From Helopsaltes ochotensis (lineage: Eukaryota > Chordata > Aves > Passeriformes > Locustellidae): DNA of 64,000 nt. Positions within the stretch are counted from its first letter, which is position 1. Each line of letters opens with the position of its first letter. Both the position numbers and the translations under genes were made by a program. A model generated the notes under the pieces. That model was not told the DNA's origin, ran no database searches, and worked only from the letters and a program-made list of their open reading frames with translations. The stretch covers positions 1,056,852 to 1,120,851 of the forward strand of contig VXBM01000002.1 of NCBI GenBank assembly GCA_013400155.1, in the 5' to 3' direction. This document shows, piece after piece, positions 29,001 to 37,234 of the stretch.

Positions 29001-30190
29001 GAAATGACTGAACAGCTAATAAGAACTCTGAAATCCACGCAGCAGTGTGACAGACAGCCTGGTGTAACGTTTTGTCTTGAGAGCCTTCACTGCAAATTAT
29101 ACACCTCCAGAAAATTACTATGGGAATCTTGGATACAAGCAATAGCAGAGATGAGGCAGAAACTGAGAGGAGTAAACCTCAGCAGGCAAAGTCTTGGGTA
29201 CGTGTTTGCTAGGGAGACATTAGGCCACAGCTCTTAAAATGGACTACAAGATGGATACACAAAAAAAAAGTTTCATTACTAAAGTTAATTAAAATAACAA
29301 CAACAAAAAAGTTCTTCTTTACTTACCTGCCAAAGCCCAAACATAGGACCAAGACAGAATCCTAACACATCCCCTGTCATCACAACCACCTAACCTCACC
29401 CCCTGCACTGCCCTGCATTTAGGAGAAAACTAAGGAACTTGATCAAAAAACCCTCATTATTTCAAAAAGGATGGGTAAGTTTATCAATAAAAATCTCCTA
29501 CTTCACAGACAGGCTTTCGGTATTTTCACATTAATCACTTTCCAGATTGAGCTTTTATCATAGACACTTAAGACAGTTACCTTGGTTTTGTAAGAATGAT
29601 GTTCACCACCATATGAAATGAAGGGTGGAGAAAAAAAAAAGATTGTAACAGGAAGACTTAAATTCATGCACATTCTTTTAGTAAGAAGACACTCCCAAAT
29701 ATATAACTAAATGTTAACTATACTGTAAGCAATTGCATGCATGATTTCAGACTTGTGTATATACTGGGTTTTAAACTCTGTTGCTAATGCTAAAACCTTC
29801 AAATGTCCTTATTTTAATAACCTCAGAGATTTAAGGTTAGAATTAGCCAGAGCTGTACATAACCTGGGGTTTAAGACAGAATTTCTTAAAAATTCTGATT
29901 TTCAGTAAGACAGAGACATACAGCTTTAAGATTTGGAATTTCTTAAGTTGTACTATGAAGAATTCTATACTTTCAAACTAAGTTTAACTTTCTATACCTT
30001 GAAAATCTGTTTTAAATTACAGAAAAGTGTTGTCTTACATGTAGTAGCTGGCTTTGAGCTGGAGATTTCCCCAACAAAGATTGGCTCATCATCATCGTCC
30101 TCATCATCCTCTTCCACTTCTCTCACTGTCTTTTGCCAGGGTTCTAGCTCCTCTTCTTCACATTCCATAAATAATTCTGCCATCTTGAGA
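5059..30190 (-). CDS. ZNF280D: ZNF280D-like C2H2 zinc finger protein, 15 coding exons (3' end outside window)
   Basis: This is the whole-gene entry; each exon is listed separately below. Spliced exons give about 728 residues from the ATG at 30183. The order is: an acidic N-terminus (motif DDDDEPIFVGEI at about 29-40), a Thr/Pro/Val-rich region (72-194), ten C2H2-like fingers with first Cys at about 252, 335, 372, 402, 432, 461, 489, 617, 637 and 683, and a basic Ser/Lys/Thr linker (528-608) between fingers 7 and 8. All 14 introns are GT-AG and phases match at every junction. The family (ZNF280A-D, relatives of Drosophila su(Hw)) is nuclear and predicted to bind DNA; the molecular role of ZNF280D is poorly known. 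Finger sequences such as CNYRSS and CPFCLKVIKI fit 280D better than 280C, judged from memory. The mammalian C-terminal acidic tail was not found and probably lies left of position 1. Family call is very sure; paralogue call is likely. Confidence 0.88.
5275..5393 (-). CDS. ZNF280D: ZNF280D coding exon 14: last finger
   Basis: A 119-base exon from tatttcctag to GAGAAAG|gtgagt, phase 2 to phase 1. It encodes RGVTVVCLNCDFLADVSGL, DDMAAHLSENQTHTCQ, VIVEK. Cys683, Cys686 and His701 are clear; the next His is seven residues on (HLSENQTH), wider than the canonical HX3-5H. The preceding intron (5394-5924) holds no recognisable element. Confidence 0.9.
5925..5987 (-). CDS. ZNF280D: ZNF280D coding exon 13
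   Basis: A 63-base exon from atatttag to GCTACG|gtaatt, phase 2 to phase 2. It encodes FHSARPSKRFWIFKKHSEKL, matching the family's SFHSNRPSKRFCIFKKHS block. His658 completes finger 9. A Trp replaces the Cys usual in mammals (from memory). Too short to be obvious without joining phases. Confidence 0.88.
7648..7788 (-). CDS. ZNF280D: ZNF280D coding exon 12: finger 8 and most of finger 9
   Basis: A 141-base exon from ttactgttag to ATGGTGAA|gtaaga, phase 2 to phase 2. It encodes YRVGTHKCIECFSEIKDF, ANHFPAYVHC, SLCRYNTSCSKAYVNHMV. Cys617, Cys620 and His630 form an unusual finger 8; Cys637, Cys640 and His653 belong to finger 9, whose last His (658) is in the next exon. I chose the donor at 7647 (gtaaga) rather than the nearby ATG|gtgaag because only this one joins in frame. 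Confidence 0.9.
8491..8533 (+). repeat. G-rich tract with hairpin, G-quadruplex candidate
   Basis: Six G-runs of 3-5 bases separated by one or two A lie at 8500-8533 in the intron between ZNF280D exons 12 and 11. CCTCCCC at 8491 is an exact inverted repeat of GGGGAGG three bases on. The G-rich strand is the template strand for ZNF280D. Confidence 0.6.
8789..9033 (-). CDS. ZNF280D: ZNF280D coding exon 11: basic Ser/Thr/Lys linker
   Basis: A 245-base exon from gtacttgtag to AATCTAAG|gtaaaa, phase 0 to phase 2. It starts VTIRASLGSHQSGPSATSS and continues as an Asn/Lys/Ser/Thr-rich stretch ending in RKKREPTNIAFHNLR. The clustered Lys/Arg (KSRGKSKQ, SRKKRE) look like nuclear localisation signals (inference). 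It separates finger 7 from the C-terminal finger group. Confidence 0.92.
10490..10624 (-). CDS. ZNF280D: ZNF280D coding exon 10: finger 7
   Basis: A 135-base exon (45 codons, phase 0 to 0) from tttaaaag to ACAAAG|gtgagt. It encodes KKGIYRCAKCRLQFLTCKEK and MDHKTQHHR (Cys489, Cys492, His505, His509 or His510), then the conserved PKQLEGLPPGTK. An alternative acceptor five bases on would break the frame, so the AAAAAG start is preferred. Confidence 0.93.
11175..11321 (-). CDS. ZNF280D: ZNF280D coding exon 9: fingers 5 and 6
   Basis: A 147-base exon (49 codons, phase 0 to 0) from cttattttag to CATCAG|gtaagc. It encodes VCNYRSSAFSDVETHFRTVH (finger 5, with Cys432 from the previous exon) and LLCPFCLKVIKIGAPYMHHY plus MKH (finger 6: Cys461, Cys464, His477, His481). 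These are the residues that point most clearly to ZNF280D rather than ZNF280C. Confidence 0.95.
11414..11514 (-). CDS. ZNF280D: ZNF280D coding exon 8: finger 4
   Basis: A 101-base exon from tttctag to GCCAG|gtatct, phase 1 to phase 0. It encodes TICKICELSFETEQVLLQH, then MKDNHKPGEMPYVCQ. Finger 4 uses Cys402, Cys405, His418 and His423. HKPGEMPY is a family version of the TGEKP-type linker, and the final VC supplies the first Cys (432) of finger 5. Confidence 0.93.
11973..12130 (-). CDS. ZNF280D: ZNF280D coding exon 7: end of finger 2 and finger 3
   Basis: A 158-base exon from taatttaaag to TCGTCCA|gtgagt, phase 2 to phase 1. It encodes FMNHMKHHLELEKQ (finger 2 histidines) and TTCQHCYRQFPTPFQLQCH plus IESTH, finger 3 with Cys372, Cys375, His388 and His393. 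The 3' part of this exon is locally GC-richer than its surroundings. The upstream intron (12131-14169) shows nothing I could name. Confidence 0.94.
14170..14399 (-). CDS. ZNF280D: ZNF280D coding exon 6: end of finger 1, start of finger 2
   Basis: A 230-base exon from gcatccag to ACATAAG|gtattt, phase 0 to phase 2. It starts YCCPDM (closing finger 1), carries the strongly conserved SEKGKLIMLVNDFYYGK block, then HTTFKCISCLKVLKNNIR with Cys335 and Cys338 of finger 2. The finger is completed by His351 and His355 in the next exon, so an intron cuts through it. Confidence 0.94.
16000..16109 (-). CDS. ZNF280D: ZNF280D coding exon 5: first half of finger 1
   Basis: A 110-base exon from ttttacag to ATGAAG|gtaaaa. 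It encodes GTNAASSTIKNGG followed by PFPRACPKCNIHFNLMDPL and KNHMK. Cys252, Cys255 and His268 start the first zinc finger; the last ligand is a Cys in the next exon (C2HC type), as in other ZNF280 proteins. Phase 1 to phase 0. Confidence 0.93.
17943..18110 (-). mobile_element. CR1 LINE fragment, 3' tail
   Basis: Starts with an acagaatcac signature and continues through text resembling the complement of the CR1 3' end (ttgtgtaact, catgctcaga, ggggattcca). It is diverged, lies within the ZNF280D intron between exons 5 and 4, and is a short 5'-truncated copy. Confidence 0.6.
19391..19417. repeat. (CA)n microsatellite
   Basis: About 13 CA units with one CG interruption, within a ZNF280D intron. 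Confidence 0.9.
20016..20133 (-). CDS. ZNF280D: ZNF280D coding exon 4
   Basis: A 118-base exon between ccttattag and GTAACAG|gtgggt, phase 0 to phase 1. It encodes DYIMDSPPDAPDD, then ILFGVRQNSGVPQYQTGPAV. The second part resembles the family's LLFDLTQ-type motif upstream of the first finger. Its phase-1 end joins directly to the phase-1 start at 16109. In mammals, as I recall, a Lys/Pro/Ser-rich stretch lies between these two points; I found no exon for it here. Confidence 0.75.
24383..24409. repeat. (GT)n microsatellite
   Basis: About 13 GT units with one GC interruption, in the long intron between ZNF280D exons 4 and 3. Confidence 0.9.
25694..26064 (-). CDS. ZNF280D: ZNF280D coding exon 3: Thr/Pro/Val-rich low-complexity segment
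   Basis: A 371-base exon from the acceptor tttgcaacag to AATCAG|gtaaat. It encodes residues 71-194, starting GPVTTFKSESQHYVTP, which aligns with the family's FKPTSQHY block. The rest is unusually rich in Val, Thr, Pro and Gln and ends with three to four copies of a 12-13 residue repeat (AQPVNRPVTVPVT, AQPTSRNITVPVV, AQTVSRPETTAT, AQPV). The corresponding mammalian segment is much shorter as I remember it, so this looks like an in-frame expansion. No folded domain is visible; it is probably a disordered linker. Enters in phase 1, leaves in phase 0. Confidence 0.88.
26169..26234 (-). CDS. ZNF280D: ZNF280D coding exon 2
   Basis: A 66-base exon between ttgacag and GTAGAG|gtactt, phase 1 to phase 1. 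It encodes YILNRVNLSSSRRG and IQNGAPSRG, matching the conserved ILNRVN block just after the acidic region in the ZNF280 family. It is too short to stand out as an ORF and was found by joining phases. The upstream intron is about 3.8 kb and holds no feature I could recognise. Confidence 0.85.
26512..26530. repeat. (CAA)n microsatellite
   Basis: About six CAA units in the intron upstream of ZNF280D exon 2. Confidence 0.8.
30039..30190 (-). CDS. ZNF280D: ZNF280D coding exon 1: start codon and acidic N-terminus
   Basis: The acceptor is a T-rich tract ending ctgtctag, then TCTCAAG and the ATG at 30183-30181. The donor is CTACAT|gtaaga. Residues 1-48 begin MAELFMECEEEELEPWQ and contain an Asp/Glu run followed by EPIFVGEISSSKP, the hallmark N-terminus of ZNF280 proteins. 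Mammalian isoforms often start about 13 codons earlier in an upstream exon; here the frame stays open upstream through the acceptor, so an upstream start is possible. The acidic run next to a hydrophobic IFVG core resembles a SUMO-interaction motif (inference). The exon ends in phase 1. Confidence 0.9.
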
Positions 30191-30610
30191 CTAGACAGTA
30201 AAAAAAAAACCCAAAAAACACATACCAAAACATTCAGTACTTTCATGAAATACTTCATTGTTCAGTAAGAAATACTGCAGTTGTCAATAATTCCCACAGA
30301 ATGGTCTGCCTCCCTCCCTCCATGTTCTTTACAGATCAAAGACTGATGGCACACCACCATTCTGACAATTACTTGCATGCTCATCTTTGCTATTAAAGAG
30401 AAAAGACCAAAGGTATCCTCCACAGAATTTCAGCTCTTTTTGTATAAAACCCCAGTGACTATTAGAGGAAGCCTCTGACACTACAGTGATGGGTATCTTT
30501 GAAAAAATACTCCTATTTCAGGTAAGTGATTCACAAGAAATGTGAAGGGCCTTCTACAAAGCACATAACTGAGTTAGTGAAACACAGATTACAGCTTTAT
30601 TCTCTTTGCA

Positions 30611-30840
30611 TCTTAAAAAACCCAACACAAATAAAACAAAACCCCACCCAAACCCACAGCCTCCCAAATTTTCTAAGATTTTGACAGGGTTTCCCATTTG
30701 GTGACATTTTATTTAAACCCCACCAAAACCTACACAAAATTCCCAAAAACCCACAAAACAACATCAACAACAACATGTAAACCACTCACAAAAAACACTT
30801 TAAACAAAAAAACTCCCCAACAGCAAAATTCCCCCATACC
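30611..30840. repeat. A/C-rich, G-poor low-complexity stretch
   Basis: The plus strand is mostly A and C in ACCC/CCAAAA patterns with few G, upstream of ZNF280D exon 1. The open frames across it are composition artefacts. Confidence 0.5.
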
Positions 30841-30987
30841 TACAATCCACTGTATACTGTTTCCATTATCAATTAAGATTTGATAAAAACTTTGTATAGA
30901 CCTCGTTAGATGGAGCTCCTCATGCCTGTAGATGTTTTCTTGCAGTAAAAAAAGTAATGTACAAAAGTAGTAATGAAAAATATGTAC

Positions 30988-31031
30988 CTTTTGGAATTAA
31001 CCAAATTTACTTCAGCATCTCTTATCACCAT
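30988..31031 (-). CDS. ZNF280D: Possible upstream coding exon of ZNF280D (alternative start)
   Basis: On the minus strand an ATG at 31031 opens 14 codons ending VNLVNSK with a donor AAAAG|gtacat. Joined to the exon at 30190 it gives NSKSLKMAELF, in frame with the main start. Mammalian ZNF280C/D have a similar short leader ending QPK. Similarity is slight and no good acceptor is seen upstream, so this may be chance. Confidence 0.25.
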
Positions 31032-33482
31032 TGGTTTTATTTGTTTTTTAAATAAACAGAGATGACCAATGAAGTTTTCTTCTTTCTTTTAACATTCTTT
31101 AACACAATCTTGAACGTATTTCTGAACAACAAACTAAACAAGAAACTCTGCTATTTCTTTACACAGACTACCAACAACAATATGACTGCAGAAATAATTA
31201 GTCTGTAACAGCAGATAATTATCCTCTACTTGTATGAGAATGGGGGGCTGCTGGTGTTAGCACATCTTAAATCCTGAGACAAAATAAAGTAGCAAAGCTC
31301 AACTCCTTCTTTGCTTCCTCCATCAGCTTAGGGTGCTGAAGTCAGACATGGTGCTTGGAAAGAAGAGGACACCAAACTAACTACTTGTATGGGGAAAAGA
31401 GGAAGATTCTGAAGTGAATTTCCACTTGACAGAGATGACATGGGCCACATGCCAGGTCTTGGAAAGAGAATCAAGCCTAACTTTGTGTCCTAGGTTACAA
31501 TTTCAAACCAAGACACTTTGTAACTTTTTCTTCTTCCTAGGATATTCTTTGGCACACCTTTTTTTTTTTTTTTTTAAACAACACAGAAATAAGTTTTAAT
31601 AGACTTTAGGGCAAAACAAATTTCCATTTCATGGACTTCCTCTATAGAGCAGACAACATAAATGAGTAGTGTTTTTATTTTAAGAACTTAGTTTTATTCG
31701 ACCTTAGGGGAAAAAAGTATAAATGATAAGATGTGCTCAGCGGATGCAATGCAATTGATACTAAAAACACAAAATAGGCACAAGCAATGGTATGTTAGCA
31801 GAATCCTAATAAGATACACGTGATAACCTCACCTACACTATAACAAAGCTGATTTTTTTCTTAAATACAGTTAAAAGAATTTGGATAACATAGCCATGGG
31901 CTTTTAGAAAATGACACCCACTGGTGATACCTCTTACGGATATTTCATTTTATGAATCAGGATAGAAACTTTAAGATACTCTTAAAGGTGACTCAAAATG
32001 CAGAGCATCTTTTTAAAGGCAAGTATCAGGGTTAATTTACATCTTTTAACCTAATCATTTTTATTTCAGTACTATAATTTGACCAAGCTTTCACTGACTT
32101 TTTTCCTGGGAAGAAATCTGGCCTAATGAGTCCCTGCCCGGCTCCTACACTGCCTCTTCAGTTGTGCCAGCACAACTTTGCACAGAACTATGGTGTGAAG
32201 CAGGGCAGGTTAAAAATAACCTGGCCTAGTAACAGTTTTATTGGCACAACTGGGAGGTCAAAAATCTGTAGCCTGAACAATCAAAACTGCAGTAAGGGAC
32301 AATGGATTGTTTTAGAGGAGATGTGCAGGAACAGCTCCTGCAAGTGGTCTCCATTGCCAAAGGAAACACCTACATCCATTTTTAGAGTACAGATAGCTTC
32401 CAAATTTTTAGCTTCCTTAACTACATTAACACACAAAATGTATTCTAGGAATCCTGCTAGCAGTTGCTCTAAAAGTCAAAATCAACAGTGAATCCTTCCC
32501 CCACTCTGCTTAAATATTTCCCAGTGATGGTACAGTGTAAGAAAAGTAAACCAACTGACAACAGACTTTATCTTCCTCAGTTTTCACTATGTGTAAGCAT
32601 ATATTCATGTTTATACACACACTTCCTTAAAGGCAGTCCATGGATCAGAGAGGTCCAAAACTCCAATGCAATGCTGTATTTAAGTGTTGAAACCAGTATC
32701 GTAAGGTAAAGCATCAAAACAGTGAACAAATTCTTCAAAACATTTTTAAAATAACATTATAGGCTATATCAAGATACTGCTTTAAAAAGCAACTCCCCAT
32801 CTAAAACTAAGCATAGCTATGGAAGTTCATTAGGCAGGCACAAATAACCAAAAACCTGCAAAAACACAAGTCCCTGGAACACTATCATAGTTACTAGAAA
32901 AGTGATGAACTAAAAACCTGATACAGGAGAGATTAAAAAATGAGAGCTCATTGCCCAAACCAGCAATAAGTTTCTGATGATGTAACAGTTTTAAAACCAC
33001 TACTTTAGCCATCTTTATCATGACAGTTCAGTTTAAAAACACCTAACTTTATTAGAAGCCAGTTGTATTTATAACCTCTTTTTTCTAAAGTTTTAGGATT
33101 TAAAAGTACCCACATAGAAACAACAAAAAATTATATAACCTTAGTAAATGTATAAAGAGTGTAACAGCTATAGTGAAAACAGCAGACTGATCTGTAGAAG
33201 AGTGCCATAAGGATGGACAGAAATTGGCACCACAGAAAATCACAGTAGATGCAGCCACAGTAAGACTTAAGAGTTATTGAAAATCCAGTTATTGAAAATC
33301 CCATCATTTCAAATGGGAATTTGTCTGTTCCACTGTTAAGATGAAGCAAGTCTTCCAATACTCAAAACTTCCTCAGATTGGCTTCCTTGGATTAAGTAAA
33401 ATGAAATTAGCAGTGATCTTAAAGAGTGAGGACATTTACATTAACCAGAAATTTTTCAGAGTAGCCTTGTCAGCCTTCCATA
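31032..33482. other. 5' intron of ZNF280D, no recognised element
   Basis: AT-rich DNA with a 17-base poly-T at 31559-31575. I see no exon with conserved content. It should be removed by splicing if transcription starts in the CpG island near 34.2 kb. Confidence 0.4.
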
Positions 33483-33870
33483 ATAGAATCACAGAATATT
33501 CTGAGTCAGAAAGGTCCCACAAAGATCACAGTGTCCAACACTTAAGTCCTGCACATGAATCCCCAATAACCCCATCACCCCTGTGCCTGAGAATAACACT
33601 CTTCTGGAATTGTAAGGTTTGGAGGTGTAACCACTTTCCTGAGGAGCCTATTCCAGTGCCCAACTGCTCTGGGTGAAGAATTTTTTCCCAATACCTAACC
33701 TAAATCTCCCCTGACACAACTTCAAAGCATTTCCTTGGGTGCTCTCAATGGTCACCACAAAGATCTGTGTGTGCCCCTCCTCTTCCCCTCATGAGGGCTG
33801 CCACGAGGGCTCCTCTCAGTCTCTTCTTTAGGCTGAACAGACCAAGTGACCTCAGCCATTCCTCGTATGG
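33483..33870 (-). mobile_element. CR1 LINE 3' fragment
   Basis: Reads as the complement of a CR1 3' end: atagaatcacagaatattct, then text matching the standard tail (aaggtcccac, ctattccagt, ctcctctcag, aggctgaaca). About 390 bases, 5'-truncated, inserted in the first intron of ZNF280D close to its promoter. Confidence 0.85.
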
Positions 33871-34194
33871 CTATTATCTATTACTCAAGTAATTTTTCCC
33901 CCACTTGAATAGCTGCATTTCAAATGCTCAGAAGAGGTATCTTATTTACAACACAGATTATACGATGGAGTACATGTATTTCTCAGATAATGGCCCATAC
34001 GGGCACATAACTTTGCACCACATTAGTTGATGAAGGATGTGTAATCCACAGCTCCAGCAGGACTGGGAACAACTGGGTTTTAATTGGGGGCTGTATTTGC
34101 TTAGCGGCAAAGAAACAATGACCAAGCTGAAACTGCACCTGAAAATCGTAAAAAAACCCCAAAGCGTAAACCAACTTCCCTCAAACACAAACCT

Positions 34195-35110
34195 CAGCAG
34201 CCAACGCTGCCCTCTGTGCCATGAGAAGGCACAAGCTCCGCCTAGGGAAGGGCAATATCGGCGGTGCCAGCCCGCCAAGCAGCTCACGCCGCCGAGCCGC
34301 GGCGGTGCCAGGCCGTGGGAGCAGCCGAGTCCCGAGGGCGGCCGAACAGCTGCCGCTCCCGCCCGACCGCCCCGCGTCCCGCCCCCCGCGCCGGGTGACC
34401 GCCNNNNNNNNNNNNNNNNNNNNNNNNNNNNNNNNNNNNNNNNNNNNNNNNNNNNNNNNNNNNNNNNNNNNNNNNNNNNNNNNNNNNNNNNNNNNNNNNN
34501 NNNNNNNNNNNNNNNNNNNNNNNNNNNNNNNNNNNNNNNNNNNNNNNNNNNNNNNNNNNNNNNNNNNNNNNNNNNNNNNNNNNNNNNNNNNNNNNNNNNN
34601 NNNNNNNNNNNNNNNNNNNNNNNNNNNNNNNNNNNNNNNNNNNNNNNNNNNNNNNNNNNNNNNNNNNNNNNNNNNNNNNNNNNNNNNNNNNNNNNNNNNN
34701 NNNNNNNNNNNNNNNNNNNNNNNNNNNNNNNNNNNNNNNNNNNNNNNNNNNNNNNNNNNNNNNNNNNNNNNNNNNNNNNNNNNNNNNNNNNNNNNNNNNN
34801 NNNNNNNNNNNNNNNNNNNNNNNNNNNNNNNNNNNNNNNNNNNNNNNNNNNNNNNNNNNNNNNNNNNNNNNNNNNNNNNNNNNNNNNNNNNNNNNNNNNN
34901 NNNNNNNNNNNNNGCCGCCATGTGCCGGGCCTCGCGGCCCGTTGTAACACCGGCGCCGTGCGCCGGGCCTCGCGGCCCGTTGTAACACCGGCGCCGTGCG
35001 CCGGGCCTCGCGGCCCGTTGTAACACCGGCGCCGTGCGCCGGGCCTCGCGGCCCCGGTACCAGGAACTGCTGCTGGTGTTGGGCCTCGTGACCCGGTACT
35101 GCACTGCTGC
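34195..35110 (-). promoter_or_regulatory. ZNF280D: CpG island, probable ZNF280D promoter and first non-coding exon
   Basis: GC-rich, CpG-dense sequence on both sides of an assembly gap, immediately upstream of the minus-strand gene. On the minus strand GCTGAG|gtttgt at 34193 could be the donor of a non-coding first exon. No TATA box is evident, as expected of a CpG-island promoter. The exact start site cannot be placed, and bidirectional activity cannot be excluded. Confidence 0.55.
34404..34913. other. Assembly gap (510 N)
   Basis: A run of N inside the CpG island, bordered on the right by a GC-rich tandem array. Open frames that cross it are artefacts. Confidence 0.99.
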
Positions 35111-35130
35111 CGTGGGCCAGGCCTCATGCC
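34914..35130. repeat. 38-bp GC-rich tandem repeat (minisatellite)
   Basis: The unit beginning gccgggcctcgcggcccg recurs at 34924, 34962, 35000 and 35038, exactly 38 bases apart and nearly identical. Diverged copies of 39-40 bases follow, each starting gggcctcg. Each unit contains the inverted pair GGGCC/GGCCC and the palindrome GGCGCC. The array runs into the gap. Confidence 0.85.
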
Positions 35131-35224
35131 CAGCAGCCCCAGCCCAGAGGGCTGCCTGCTCACTGCTTTGGTGAGGACGCACGGGGCCACTGCTGTGCTG
35201 TTAAGGAAACCAGCCGGTATCAGC

Positions 35225-35922
35225 AGAGGCTGGGGACTGAACAGATCAAGAGCAGCCCTGACAAAGACTTGGACGTGCTGGTGGATTCAAGGCTTAACTT
35301 GAGCTGTCAGTGCACACTTAAAGCCCAGAAAGTCAAACGTGGCCTGGGCAGCATGGGAGGGAGGGGATTCTGCCCCTCTACTGTGGTGAGGCTCCACCTC
35401 AAGTTCTGCATCTGTTTCTGGCGTCCCAGCACAGGAAGGACATTGACCTGTTGGAGCGAGTCCAGAGAAGACCACCAGACTAATCAGAGGTACAGAGACC
35501 TTTCCTATGAGGAAAGGCTTGAGAGATTTGGGATTGTTCAGCCTGGAAAAGACAAGATTTCAGAGTAACCTAATTGCAGTCTTTCAGTACCTCAAGGGAA
35601 TTTACAGAAAAGATGGGGCAAACTATTTACCACGAGCGTGTAGTGACAGGGCAAGGGGGAATGGGCTTAAATTGAAAGAGGGTAGGTTTTGATTAGGTAT
35701 TACAGAAAAAATTCTTTACTGTGAGGCTGATGAAGCTGTGGAATGGATTGCCCAGGGAAATTGTAGCCATCTCATCTCTGGACATGTTCAAGACCAGGTT
35801 GGATGGGGCTGTGAGCAACTTGGTCTCATTTTACATGTCCCTGCTCACAGCAGGAGGTTTGGAACTAGATGACCTTTGATCTTTGATCCCTTCCAACCCA
35901 AACCATTCTAAGATTGTGTACT
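35225..35922 (+). mobile_element. CR1 LINE 3' portion
   Basis: About 700 bases of a plus-strand CR1: actgaacagatcaagagcag, then ctggtggatt, gattctgcccctctac, cacaggaaggacattga, tgttcagcctggaaaag, tagtgacagggcaaggggga, caggttggatggggctgtga, and the tail cccttccaacccaaaccatt ending attctaagattgtg. This is the final part of ORF2 plus the 3' UTR, decayed by stops and 5'-truncated. It separates the two CpG-rich blocks. Confidence 0.93.
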
Positions 35923-36219
35923 CCCCGACATAGGAACCGCTCTGGCTGTCACATTCACACCACTTGAGTAGGCACCGAAGCCCCTCTGCAGCTGCACCTC
36001 ACACAGACCAGATTTCCTTACCAGCTCGATCACAGGTTTTACATAGCGATGGCTCAGATGTCCCGATCCTTAAAATAATTTAATCGTGGTGTAGTGTAGT
36101 AACTAAATCATAAAATAGCAGCTCGAGCAGGGTACCTCTCAGGAGGGTCCCCTGGATTTTTATACCCTCATAGTCTAAGGGCACGAAAGTCTGGGGTCGT
36201 TGGCTCCTGCCGCCTCTGT

Positions 36220-36560
36220 GTGTGTCCCTCACCTGGCCGGGCCGCAGGTCCCCGGGCCCTTTGTTGTGCAAAGGGGCGGCAGTTCGTAGCTTCCTGCCGG
36301 AGCTCTCCTGCCCGCCCAGAGCTGAGCCTGCAGCTCGAACTGCGGCTGTCCCGGAGCTGCCAGCGCTGAATGGGCTCTTCTCAAACGCGTCCCGGGGCCG
36401 GCGGGCCCCGGGGCCCAGCGCGGTTCCGCTCAGCGGGGCCCCGGGCGCAGGCCCCGCTCGCTGAGCCCGGGGGCGGGCCGGCCTTTCCCTGGGCGCCAGC
36501 ACCGGGAACTGCGCGCAGCCCTGTGGGCAAACAAAGCCAGGGACAGCTGCACCCAGAGTT
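36220..36560. promoter_or_regulatory. Second CpG island
   Basis: High GC with many CpG (for example ggggccggcgggccccgg) and GC-box-like gggcggg. It lies 1.1 kb upstream of the first island and is separated from it by the CR1. It may be an alternative or older part of the ZNF280D promoter or serve a divergent transcript. No coding exon is recognised in it. Confidence 0.5.
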
Positions 36561-36900
36561 GACATCAAACACAGCGGAGAGCAGAGCACACAGCGTGCTA
36601 CTGCGGTCAGTGGAGCAGCACAGGTACTAAATGCTGTTCAGACCGAGGGTTGGTTGTGCACCTGTGTTCTCATTTACCCGCTGGGTTAAATATCAGTCGA
36701 ATACATGATCTTCTAAGGCTTTATTGAGTAAAACATTCCCATTACTTTCAGTGGGATGTCGCAGAACTACTGGACACAGCCTTACCTGGGCGATGGAGTC
36801 GGGGTTGCTGGAGAAAACAGCCCTGGAGCACAGCACCTCCAAGAGCCGCGGTTTCACTCGCCTCAGAATTTGCATATGAAAATCTCTGAATCGAAAGGTG

Positions 36901-36932
36901 ATGCAGTAATGCAGTAATGCAGTAATGCAGTT
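36901..36932. repeat. (ATGCAGTA)4 tandem repeat
   Basis: Four copies of the octamer atgcagta, the last with one change. Confidence 0.85.
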
Positions 36933-37061
36933 TTCTCATGCCTTTTTGCCTATAGTGGGGTCTCATCCTGGCCAGAAACTGAGAATGCTCTCGAGTTATT
37001 ATTTGGGTGTTTTTTTCAGTTTTTCTGTTCACTATACACAACTTTTAAAAGCTCCAAAAAG

Positions 37062-37234
37062 AACAAAAAAACCCCAACCAACCAACCGAAAAAAACCCCC
37101 AACCAACCAACCAACCAACCAACCAACCAACCAAAAAAATCCTAAAAAAACCCCCCAAAAACCCAACCCCCCCCAAAAAAACAACCAACCAAAACCAAAC
37201 AAAAATAACACCCCCCAAAACAACAACCAAAGCA
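37062..37234. repeat. (AACC)n and A/C-rich, G-depleted tract
   Basis: Core of eight perfect AACC units at 37101-37132 within about 170 bases containing almost only A and C on the plus strand. The open frames on either strand are low-complexity shadows. Confidence 0.85.

Noticed and set aside
33958..35190. Long open frames (up to about 410 codons) on both strands around the gap
   Set aside because: They cross 510 N and the GC-rich tandem array; the repeat period of 38 bases simply cycles through all frames.
35269..35692. Plus-strand open frames of 99 and 61 codons
   Set aside because: They lie inside the CR1 element and are decayed or out-of-frame LINE sequence.
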